Assembly: GCA_032629725.1 (NCBI GenBank)
Contig: JAFEVB010000029.1
Coordinates: 1,054,001-1,118,000, forward strand
Source: Gremmenia infestans
Lineage: Eukaryota; Ascomycota; Leotiomycetes; Helotiales; Hamatocanthoscyphaceae
Direction of reading: 5' to 3'
DNA: 64,000 bases
The notes beneath the pieces are model-generated. The model was not told where the DNA came from and made no database searches. It saw only the letters and a program-made list of their open reading frames with translations. Both the position numbers and the translations under genes were made by a program. Shown one piece after another: positions 47,901-57,492 of the stretch; the first letter of the stretch is position 1; every line of letters begins with the position of its first letter.

Positions 47901-49974
47901 AGCTAGACTACCCTCGTACATGGTCCCCTCCATTTGGCTTACCGTGGAACAAATGCCTCGAGCAGCATCAGGAAAGTTAGACCGAGTGGCTATTACTTCA
48001 TGGTTAAAAGCGAAGGATTTGTCATCTGTACGTTCCGCGGTGGACTCGCAGATGGCCGCAACCTTGACGACTCCATCAACGGCGGAGGAAAGATTACTGC
48101 AGTCAGTGTGGTCATCAGTGTTAGATCTTCCCAAAGGAAATATTGGGCGGGAAAGCTCCTTTATGCAGTTAGGGGGAGATTCAATCTTGGCCATGCAAGT
48201 AGCAAGTCGATGCCGTAAGCATGGCATTCAAACAACAACCGCAGAACTTTTAAAGGGTAAATCTCTCGCGGCTATCGCCGAATTATCGCTCCTCGGAGAG
48301 CCTGCTAGTGATGGGATTACCATGTGTTCCAACGCAGTACCGGAGGATAATGACCTGCTCGAACCAGCAGCTCCGATTCCGAGCGCTTTCAACTGGGTTC
48401 TTTCAAAATTGGGCCATTTGAACTCGTCCCTCCGGAGGGAGAATATCGAGAGAATCATCACAGCGACAGATGCTCAGGCCTATATGCTCGCGGTAGGTGA
48501 GCTTGGGGGGAAGGGATTTCAAATTCAGTTCAAGCTCGAACTTAGACCCAGCCTTGACTCTACACGGCTACGGAGGGCCTGCGAACAAGTGATTCGGCAT
48601 CACCCAATTTTGCGGACAGTATTTTTGCAGCATGGGTCGGCTCTTCATCAAGCGATACTAAAAGGCTTGCCCTTGGAAACGGTAGTCGAATTAGAGGAGA
48701 AGGACAACATATCACCGAAAGTCACGTTCCGGGAAGGAAATGACTTGCCACGCTTTCGCTTATTCTCTGATGGCCGACTTTGCCACCGCTTATGCCTTGA
48801 TATCCATCATTCTCTGTACGATGCTCTCTCTTTAGAGTTGGTGTTCCGAGACCTCGACGCAGCTTATACAAAAACACAACTTTCCGGAGGGCTGTATTTC
48901 CATTCCTGGATCTCGCACGTCGAGTCCCTTGACATGTCTGCGCCACGAGAATATTGGAGAAAAGTGTTACGAGACTCTTCGATGTCATATTTGGTGCAAC
49001 CCTCTGCTCGCGCAATACAGATCCATCCATTCGACCAGCAGCTCAAGATTTATGTTCCTCTCCAGAATTTACAAACAGAGTTAGGAACGCCTTCAAGTGT
49101 GATGAAAGCAGCCTGGGCCCTCCTCCTTTCCCATGCTCTTGGGACAAGGGATATCACATTCGGCGAAGTTAGCACAAATCGCTACTTACCGGTCCTAGGA
49201 CTGAGCGATGTGCGAGGTCCCTGCCTAAACTTTCTACCAGTTAGGGCATGTCTCGATCAGAGTTTGACATTTGCTTCGCTGATCACACAGATTCAGAACC
49301 AGTCAGCCGCTGGACTGCCTCACCACCATCTTGGATTCCGATCTATCATTAAAGACTGCACTGACTGGCCTAGCTGGTCTCGATTTAGTTCTGTACTAGT
49401 CTATCAGAACCATGGTTCACTGAAGCCTTCTCTTAGGATTGGGGATGCGAAATGTGCACTTTCGCATTCCGGCGAAACTGGTGACACTGCTGACATCTCA
49501 GTGATCGCTACACCAGGCTCGAAGGACCTGGAAATCGACCTTCACTATTCCTCTCATGCACTCCCCTCCAAGCAAATCCAATGGATTTCTCGGTCTTTGG
49601 TTACAATACTAGAAGGAATACCATCTTTCTTGGGGCAAAATATGAATGAAGTTGAGGATTCCATCCAAAACTCTCTGGGATCCTACGATATACCTCCAAG
49701 TCGCACAGCCCCACTGCCAGATCTTTTAAATGGACATCCGCGTCCTCCTTCATTGCAAGCACAGGCGGTTGTTTTAGATGCTTGGAAGGAGCTTGAGCTA
49801 TTGCCAGGAAACCAAAACGAAGATTGTTCATTGTTCAGCTGTACGACTGATCTTGTTACTGCTCTGCTACTCGCCAAACGCTATCTTTATTGCGGATATG
49901 ATATCAGCACGAAGGATATTATTCAGAATCCTACCCGATCAATGCAGGCACATCTGGTAGATTCAAAGATATAA
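44987..49974 (+). CDS. Single-module NRPS (C-A-T-C plus degenerate carrier tail)
   Basis: Two exons, 44987-47200 and 47317-49974 (4872 nt, 1623 aa). The 116-nt intron lies in the A domain, and splicing restores FNGWGPCEAS. C1 begins near residue 35 and has MHHAIMDHSS (HHxxxD, 153-158). The A domain (about 460-970) has YIMFTSGSTGSPKGVMLEH, HVWDISMGEIF, YRTGDLAKY, VKIRGQRFELGELE and SGKLDR. T: FMQLGGDSILAM, Ser about 1027. C2: DIHHSLYDALS at about 1235-1240. The last 70 residues look like a carrier domain (SLFSCTTDLVTALLLAKR ... DIIQNPT), but the GGDS position reads TTDL, so it cannot carry phosphopantetheine. There is no loading module, so C1 should accept an outside acyl chain, most likely from the divergent PKS. 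An ATG at 44996 is an alternative start. The amino acid cannot be predicted. Confidence 0.93.
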
Positions 49975-50907
49975 TCAGAGACTCACTTAGATAGTGTTGA
50001 TTGGTTGAAAGCTGATGTAGCGGACTTGTAAAGAAGAGTAATTAATGTCACTCTTCATTATTGTAAGAATATGCTCTTCTGGCAAGCCAAAGACAGTATA
50101 ATTAGTTAGTCATTTCTCCCCACTACGATCACTTGGGAATTCAAGCTCGCAGTTACAAGAGACTTCAGCGCTGTAGCCTCTAAGCAGGTCACTGTAAGCT
50201 CCGAGTCACAGGGCTTAAAACGCTAAAGCTGCCTTGTAGCCGTAGAATCCAATCATTATGCAAGACCCTTTAGGAAATGATCAGGTTGCTAATTTATGCT
50301 AGTTACAAAACAAAGTAGCCTGAAAAGGTTGCTAAATGTGTCTTATATGCAGTCAGATTTAAGCTGCTTGCCCAGGCAATGCAAGGCAAGGAAAAAACAA
50401 GTTTGGCCATCTATTCAACATAAATGCATACTGACGCAGTATCTCGAATATCATAACCCTTTCAAGCAGTTGTGGGATTCAGCGCTGTGCCACGACTATA
50501 CTTATGTTCCTTTGAAACCCCGCAATGAAAGTACAAGGATCAGTGCAAACCCCTCAAAAGAAACCCACTAGAGCATTATGATTTATACAAGATGCCACAA
50601 GGCATTGGTACGAGCTGTAGCGTTCAGGGGCCGGAGAAGCGAACCGATTTTGGTAATGGTAACGAAAAATGATTTCTATAAGGCTAAACATTTTCTGCAA
50701 GTTTCCACAGGCCCTGTCAAATTCTTTAATGCTATTGATACCACCTACTCATAGTACACTTTCGCGCCTTGGCTTACATCGAGTAACGTAGATGACTGAG
50801 ATGGCACAATAAGACATACTGCCAGCACCAATAATCGGATCTTCCACTCGATTAACAATACAGTGTGCAGAGGCTAAATAAGTACTTGTACTATAGCTAA
50901 ACACATT
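49975..50907. other. Intergenic between NRPS and P450
   Basis: 933 bp between same-strand genes; promoter of the P450. Short open frames only, none supported. Confidence 0.55.
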
Positions 50908-52476
50908 ATGACCTTCGACACCTTGATACGGGAGGCTGTACTGGTTCCAGTTCTGTTTATTGTAGGACTCGGTCTCTATGACTTTCTTCGGACAAAACCA
51001 CCCTTCCAGATTCGTCCAAACTTGCCCAAGCTCCCCGTGATTGGCGCCAAAAGGGGAGAATGGTTTCCGATGCTGAAAGCCATGTGGAGGAATTCGATCG
51101 ACGTCAGGAGAGCTTGTCAAGATGCCTACCAGTTCAAGGACCGGCTCTGCCTTTTACCGATCATTGACTTAGGTCCCACTGTGATAATCCCTCCCAGCGA
51201 GATTTCCTGGTATCTAGACCATTCCGACTCGGACATAAACACCCGCGAACATTTAATGGATGCATTCCAGCTCGACTGGACCCTCACAGACCCGCGGATA
51301 TTCAGGGAGAATAGGCCCATACACCATGTTTTAATCAGCTCGAAACTGACGCGGGAGATAAACAATCTTCTCCCTGGGTTAGCACGCGATATCCCTAGCA
51401 ACATCACCGAGACTTGGGGAACTGACACGGACAACTTCAAGGAGCTATGTCCTATGGAAGATTTGCCAAATGTTGTTGGGCGAGTTGTGAACCTCGCGTT
51501 TGTTGGTGCCCCAATGTGCTATAATAAGGTCATGGTTGATGCTGCTATCACATTTGCCAAGGGTCTAGCAATCACCGCTATATTATTACGGTTGACGCCT
51601 CAGATGTTTCGGCCTCTGATAGCGCCTATTGTGACTCTGCCGCAAAGGATAGCAACATGGCGATTTTTCCGTGAGCTACGGCCTGAAGTCGATCGACGCC
51701 TGCGAGAGCGAGATCAAGATAAACACAATGATTTTCTCCAGTGGATCATCAATGCGGCTATCCAGAGCGGAGATCCATATATGCTAAAGCCAAAGACAAT
51801 CATGGGCCGTATTCTGCTACTCAATTTCCTGTCCATTCACACGACAACACTAGCCCTCACACACGTTCTGTTTGATCTGGCTTCCAACACACCGGGTGAT
51901 ATCGAGGAGCTGCGGAAAGAAATTTCAAAGGCGCTGCAAGCACATGGCGGCAAATGGAACAAGCAGACTCTAGGAGATATGCCAAAGCTAGACTCGGTAT
52001 TCCGCGAATCGCAGCGGATGAATCCACCAGCAACCATCGGATCGCCCAAAGTCGTGACAGCTCGAGGAGGTGTCACGACGCCATCAGGTGTCCATCTTCC
52101 TTACGGGACCTACCTCGCCATAACTGGGTACGCGGTCTTGCGGGACCCCATATTGTATCCGGATCCCGAAACCTTCAAGCCCTTCAGGTTCGCTGACCAG
52201 AGCGAAGCGGCCGAGCAACAAGGGTCGACGTTGGAGAAGGCACGACAGGCATGGACCGCAACGAGCAATACGTACTCCACCTTTGGGACAGGCCGACATG
52301 CTTGTCCTGGTCGCTTCTTTGCCTCAACCTCTATCAAGGTCTTTTTAGCATACATTCTCATGAATTATGATATTGAACCGCGGGCAGAGCGGCCATCGAC
52401 GCCTTCAGTTGGTATGGCTTTGATCCCACCCATGTCGGCAACGATTAGGTTTAGACGGCGGAAGGAGCCATTTTAA
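50908..52476 (+). CDS. Cytochrome P450 monooxygenase
   Basis: Single exon, 522 aa, the usual length. An N-terminal membrane helix (LVPVLFIVGLGLYDFL) and a Pro-rich hinge anchor it to the ER. The I-helix reads NFLSIHTTTLALTHVLFDLA, the K-helix ExxR is FRESQR, and the heme-binding loop is FSTFGTGRHACPGR with the Cys ligand near residue 465. The I-helix style (IHTT instead of AGxxT) and the heme loop with H-A-C are common in fungal secondary-metabolism P450s. It follows the NRPS on the same strand and is convergent with the SDR. By position it probably hydroxylates or otherwise oxidises the PKS-NRPS product; the site is unknown. Lack of introns contrasts with the 13-exon PKS. Confidence 0.93.
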   Translation: MTFDTLIREAVLVPVLFIVGLGLYDFLRTKPPFQIRPNLPKLPVIGAKRGEWFPMLKAMWRNSIDVRRACQDAYQFKDRLCLLPIIDLGPTVIIPPSEISWYLDHSDSDINTREHLMDAFQLDWTLTDPRIFRENRPIHHVLISSKLTREINNLLPGLARDIPSNITETWGTDTDNFKELCPMEDLPNVVGRVVNLAFVGAPMCYNKVMVDAAITFAKGLAITAILLRLTPQMFRPLIAPIVTLPQRIATWRFFRELRPEVDRRLRERDQDKHNDFLQWIINAAIQSGDPYMLKPKTIMGRILLLNFLSIHTTTLALTHVLFDLASNTPGDIEELRKEISKALQAHGGKWNKQTLGDMPKLDSVFRESQRMNPPATIGSPKVVTARGGVTTPSGVHLPYGTYLAITGYAVLRDPILYPDPETFKPFRFADQSEAAEQQGSTLEKARQAWTATSNTYSTFGTGRHACPGRFFASTSIKVFLAYILMNYDIEPRAERPSTPSVGMALIPPMSATIRFRRRKEPF

Positions 52477-52953
52477 GCAGACGGTTGAGATGAGCGTTTG
52501 GGCTAATGCTTTCTGTCAACCTCATGATATCTCGGCTAGCATTAGCGCAACGAATCACGGCACGGTCAAAATTGGCTATCCGGAGATCTTGACTTTGGAT
52601 AGGAAATGATCTGGGATTCATATCTTCTCCGACCTCCTCTTGCTAGACTTAGCGATACGCTTCAACCGGTCGCAATCAAGACCGGGTCGTGATTAGACGA
52701 AACTAGGTAGGATGTTGTGGATTGGGTTTCTCTTGAGCAAAATACAATAAGATGTAGGAAATGGAAGTCTTTTGAGTACAAAGTATATGTCACTCGACAA
52801 GTCTGAAGATCATGCAAAGCGAAATGAATACTTCTGAATTCTTATAAAGAGGAGTATTATATTATCATCAAGTTACATACGCCTTTCAAGATGTCTGTGT
52901 TAACTACCGTTATATGATTTCTTTCCAAGCCGTACTGTAAAGTATTGACCTAC
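52477..52953. other. Convergent intergenic region
   Basis: 477 bp between the 3' ends of the P450 and SDR genes; nothing recognised. Confidence 0.6.
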
Positions 52954-54025
52954 TCATACGGCAACCGTTCCTGTGATTCTCTTGAATTCCTCTTCACTAT
53001 GATTCCACACTTTCTCCAACATTCCTTCCTCTCTAGACTTCGACAGGATGGCCGCGACTTTAGGCCCCGAGTTTTCCCCAAACTGGTCCACGGAATACAC
53101 ACCACTTCCAGTCTCTCCATTCGTTCCTCTGGCAATGGTAATCCCATCATCCAAAGGCACCCCAGAGTCTCCCCCTTCTCTTGCAGGATACTTTGAGCTC
53201 GTGGCCAGAAATACGTGGCGCTCACCACATTCCAAGTTCGAGATGGTGATAAAAGGACCAATGACTTTCCACGCTATCTTCATCAAGTACATTGATACGC
53301 CTTGGGGATCTCTCAACAGACCCCCATCGACCGCTCCCGGGTACCCGTGTATGAATGTTACATTGGGGGCTTTCTTGGCAAGTGCTTCCAGGAACAAGGT
53401 TATCATGGATACCAAATGGCCGCGCGCTTTCATCATAGGGACCTTCCGCGCCTGAAAGTCGTCTTCATAGATGGGGCCCTCGTGGGTCCCAGCGAAAATG
53501 GTAATAACACGCCGAAGTCCTCTCGCTTGTTGGATGAGTGGTAGGAGATTGACGATGAACCGATTCCGGGAGTAGAAATTCAGAGAAACAACTGTGTGAA
53601 GACCTTCGGTCGTCTCTATAGAATTGGTCAGCTTCTTTTCGAACATGAATATCTTTCGTAACTATAACCATACCCGTATGAAAATGCAATGATCCCTGGC
53701 TGAGGAATAGCAGATTTATTGCCTTCTCCTTGCTCTTGATATCGCGGCAGACATCATCGACCACTTTAATGAGGCTAACATCCGCTTTGATGAAGAAATA
53801 TGAACCTTCCTTATTCAGAGCCTCCAATTCGCCCGTGATACGATCTCCAGCTTCTTGTGAACGTCCAACAAAGTAGATGCGGGGTGCTTTGGAATATCTA
53901 GCGTATTGCTTCATGGAAGTTTCACCAATGCCACTGGTCGCACCGACGAACACAGCGACGGAGCCCGGATCGAGGGTCGTGGATATTCTTGAATTGGAAG
54001 CCTGAACTGCAGAGAGGGATACCAT
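52954..54025 (-). CDS. Short-chain dehydrogenase/reductase-like oxidoreductase, atypical active site
   Basis: Two exons, 54025-53674 and 53615-52954 (1014 nt, 337 aa; 58-nt intron). The N-terminal Rossmann signature is VFVGATSGIGE (about residues 27-37), followed by IYFVGRSQEAG, which sets cofactor binding, and INLLFLSQGSL in place of the NNAG motif. The usual catalytic YxxxK is not visible: the region after VITIFAGTHEG reads MMKARGHLVSMITLFLEAL. The HGYPGAV segment matches the post-catalytic PG loop. This pattern occurs in a fungal SDR subgroup near PKS genes. It probably binds NAD(P), but redox activity should not be assumed. It closes the right side of the cluster. Confidence 0.87.
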
Positions 54026-54858
54026 CTTGTGATGGTTGAAAAGGGAATAACTATGATGCGCAGAAAACTCGCGAGTCGTGCTACGGGAGTGATCAGGATG
54101 TATGCTATAGCAAGGAAGGAGTCACGAAACACGCTTTGTACCACAGGGAGTTTATTTACTTTTATATGTCCTGTAACTTATAGCAGACTGCAGTAGGCCA
54201 GCTTATTTAGGATTTATTGGTTGATAATTATGCTAATGTTCCTCCTTATCAGAAGCCAATGCCGTAGTCTCAAATACGATAGCTGGTTAGCGTCGGACTT
54301 TTACGTTCTCCCGGATTTGCGGAGAATTCCCTAGTCAACTAACTGGGCGTTTTCCGGTGTGTGTGTTTAGCCAATAAGGCTTTTGGATGTAAGCCCTCTT
54401 TATTAGAACAAAGAATTGTGAAAGAGCTCAGACTCAGCTCCACATCGGAAATAAGCGAAGAGGAAAAGGGGTGAATCGCGTCTATTTTCCTGATCCCGTG
54501 CCCTCAACGTGATAGGATCCTATAACTATAAACACTATAAAGATCCTTCTGCTTTTTAGGGAGCGTAAGTGTAAGCTTCTAATTGCTAGGTAACGATTAT
54601 ATAATCTATAAGCTTCATTCGCCCTAAAGCTTAACCTAAAAAAGTATTCATTTTATTTTAAATAAAGATAGTCTTAAATAAGTTTTTCTTAGAAAGAAGA
54701 ACTTTAAAAGAAGATATGTTTTTCATATACTACAAGATTCCAATCACACAGCAAGCGCCAAAAAAGGGAAGAAAGAAGAAAAAAGAAAAAATCTGGGCGG
54801 TGACTTAGCACTTACCGCCGTTCCTAGGCGGAAAAAAAAACTGAAACGAAATTGTTTT
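54026..54858. other. AT-rich intergenic stretch at the right cluster edge
   Basis: 833 bp. About 54520-54760 is strongly AT-rich with TA-rich runs and no coding sense. A 6-bp inverted repeat GGCGGT/ACCGCC lies at 54796-54819, and a nine-T terminator for the tRNA (minus strand) lies at 54832-54840. Confidence 0.55.
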
Positions 54859-54949
54859 TGGAGCAGAGAGGACTCGAACCCCTGACTTCTTCCACTTTCT
54901 TACAATCAAAGACTGCTAAGGAAGCACGCTACCGCTGCGTCACAGCCCC
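54859..54949 (-). tRNA. tRNA-Ala(AGC) with a 19-nt intron
   Basis: Reading on the minus strand, a 72-nt cloverleaf plus intron folds well. The acceptor stem is GGGGCTG/CTGCTCC with one T-T mismatch at pair 6-67, and it includes the G3-U70 wobble that marks alanine tRNAs. The D stem is ACGC/GCGT with GG in the loop. The anticodon stem is CTTCC/GGAAG with loop TTAGCA...T, anticodon AGC. The T arm is AGGGG-TTCGAGT-CCTCT, with discriminator A73. The intron (54913-54895) interrupts at the canonical site between 37 and 38. A T9 run 19 nt downstream can stop RNA polymerase III. The mismatch and A10 in the A box are departures from the norm. Confidence 0.85.
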
Positions 54950-55755
54950 AATATTTTTGTTTTGGATCTTCTTATACATCTTCATAACACCTCTAGAGTG
55001 TGCAAGACTCCAGGCCCCGCTTTCCTAATGCAGTTAGCAGGCGGGTGTTAAATTTTAGCTACAACCTGAACCTGGCCTCGAACTTCTTCTGCAACTCGGA
55101 TATAGTAGTAACTACGCATAGGTTCAACGGCCTTATAAAATATAAGCTGTGCGTCTCGGGACTTGATAATACTAGCTACATTTCCTGGTGGTCTTCTGCG
55201 TACCCAAAAGTGTAACGTGTCCGAGAACTATTTTTACGGTCCAGAGATGACGCTGGGATCAAGAGACCGACGGCCTTTTCTCCCAATTCTACTGTTTCCA
55301 ACTCACGGAGCCATTTCATTTTCACTTTGACGGGGGGGGGGAACTAACAAACCAATACTAGCATGTCAGATTGCAGCGTTGGGTCTTTCCAATGGATTAG
55401 CTTTACATAATACGTTGAGCGAAGAGAATTGTGATTTAATAATGAAAAGGAAGATGGAAAAGCTGGCATTGAAAATGAATCTCGTGTCACCTTTCATTTC
55501 GCCGGAATCTTTGCGAAACGTGGCTTGAGGAGTGTATCTATCGTCTTGCATACCATAGCTCTTTTTGAAAGACGCCGGTATAGAGAAAGATACGTATCAG
55601 ACAAGGTGATAGATCATCTAATCATATTCCGAGAAATCACGGTGCCGCAACACCAATTTCAACACAGAAGAACGAGTAATACACTCTGTATAAGGAAGGC
55701 CATAGTTCTTATTCTATATCTCACATCCTATTTCATTTTTGACTACCCTTCTAGC
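54950..55755. other. Intergenic between tRNA-Ala and the peroxiredoxin gene
   Basis: 806 bp, with a G10 run near 55331-55340. No gene is supported. Confidence 0.55.
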
Positions 55756-56451
55756 TCAACCCAAGATCTTATCCGCGGTGCTAACATCAGCGCCGATGTT
55801 ATCAGGCTCAATATGCACGCTCTTCACCTTCCCATCCTCAGTCACTACCGCGTACCGCTTGCTTCGGTTCGTGCCCAGGAGAGGAGCAGCTGGGAACTCG
55901 ACGTCGAAGGCGCGCGAGAACTCGCCAGATGCGTCGCCCAGGAAGCGGATCCCAGAGGATTTGTCGGCGTCGAGGGATTTACCCCATGCGTTCATGCTGG
56001 TGGTTTTTAGAAGGGAATGGAAAGAGAATTTTGGAGGAGGGGATAATGGGAGTGGGAGTGGGGATGGGAGTAGGTAGGGTGATGGAACCAAGGATGGTGG
56101 AGAATGCGGATGGGGATGGCATTAGAGGAAACGTACACGAAACCATCGTTGACGGAAATGACGAACACCTTGCCGGCGCTCTTGAGCTTGGGGTGTGCGA
56201 TGTAGCCCGGGATATGGGAGTCGGAGCAAGTTGGGCCTTGACACGCAACCAGTTAGCAAGCACAACACAACACAGCGCGTTACAAAAAGAGCTCTGGCAC
56301 AGGATAAGATAGGTATGGACGTACTGAAAGCAGCAGGGACACCAATGATGATTCCACTACCAGTTGCAAGCTCTTGCGACAGATCAACCTTCTTGTCCGG
56401 AGCACCCTCTTGGAGAGGGATGCTGGGAATGCTGTCTCCGACCTTGACCAT
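55756..56451 (-). CDS. Peroxiredoxin, Prx5/PMP20 type
   Basis: Three exons: 56451-56325, 56236-56137 and 55996-55756 (468 nt, 155 aa), with introns of 88 and 140 nt. The protein begins MVKVGDSIPSIPLQEGAPDK. The peroxidatic Cys is in AAFSPTCSDSHIPGY (about residue 46), created by the first splice. VFVISVNDGFVMNAWGKSLD and EFSRAFDVEFPA follow, as in fungal PMP20/Asp f 3-type enzymes. These reduce hydrogen peroxide and alkyl hydroperoxides using a thioredoxin or glutathione system. The C-terminus is ADKILG, not an SKL-type signal, so peroxisomal import by PTS1 is not expected. Length is typical. Confidence 0.93.
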
Positions 56452-57492
56452 TTTGATGATTGTAGATAGGTAGATGGGTATGTTGCTGGGAAGTTTGCTT
56501 GAGAGATTGGAGAGGAAGTAAAGTGAGACGAGTATATAACAGTTGCTTTGGATGTGGATATGGAAGAGGGGTCGTTATAAGTAATGACCCCGCCGTAAGG
56601 TACAATACGTCACGTACCGGCGCTAAGCCTTATACGACTTAGCCAGCCTGCAGAGTATTTGAAATAAGAGAGGGGCAGACAGGGGGATTTCTCGACTGTA
56701 CTGTATACCAAAGGAGATAGGATAAAAATAATATATTTTAATATTAAGATAAGCATCATGGTCTAGATCTACCTACCTTCTTAATTCTTATAAATCATAT
56801 GATTCTCTTACTACCAACATCAATCAACTTAGCAATTAGTTTAGACTATTCAGAATGCCTACCTAGGTGTATTAGCAGTACCGCCAACTTGACACGCTGT
56901 CTCGCATATTTCTTCAAATCCCACATTACACCCTCCATACATACCCGGTCTACATAGTACTATACCCATATAAAGCCGAAAGAAACCCTGTCAGTGTCAT
57001 ATTATCACGCATAGGTAGGCACGAGTATTTGTCACACACACCCACACTTTCTCTCTCTCTCTCACTCTCCCACTGCCGAATCGGTACTTACCTTACCTTA
57101 CCAACAAACACCCCACCCCAACCCTCCAAACTCACTCCACCCACCACCAGAAGCTTCAGCCAGCCATTCTTATAAACCAACAAACAATTAACATTTGCAT
57201 TTAAATGGAATACCTCGCCTTCATGAAACATACCTACCTACTTGTCTAGGTATAAGTCGTGACAAATGTAAGAAATCGTCTGTAGAGGATGATGTTGTTT
57301 CTTCAATCCCCTGTTTATCTTCCCTTTCCCCCGTCACCCCACGAAACCCCACCCCCTATACTGTTCTGTTGCAAAATGAAGAAGAACGCTAGAGGACAAT
57401 ATACACTTGCTTCAAAAAGCCAGATTTCAGATTTTGATTTTGTTGGTATATTGATCCCTCATTTTATATTCTATGCAATTGCATTTTATCCA
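56452..57492. other. Intergenic between PEX6 and the peroxiredoxin gene
   Basis: 1.0 kb, upstream of the peroxiredoxin and downstream of PEX6. It has an AT-rich patch (56720-56830), a short CT dinucleotide run at 57050-57063, and several CTACCTA motifs. No gene is supported. Confidence 0.55.
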
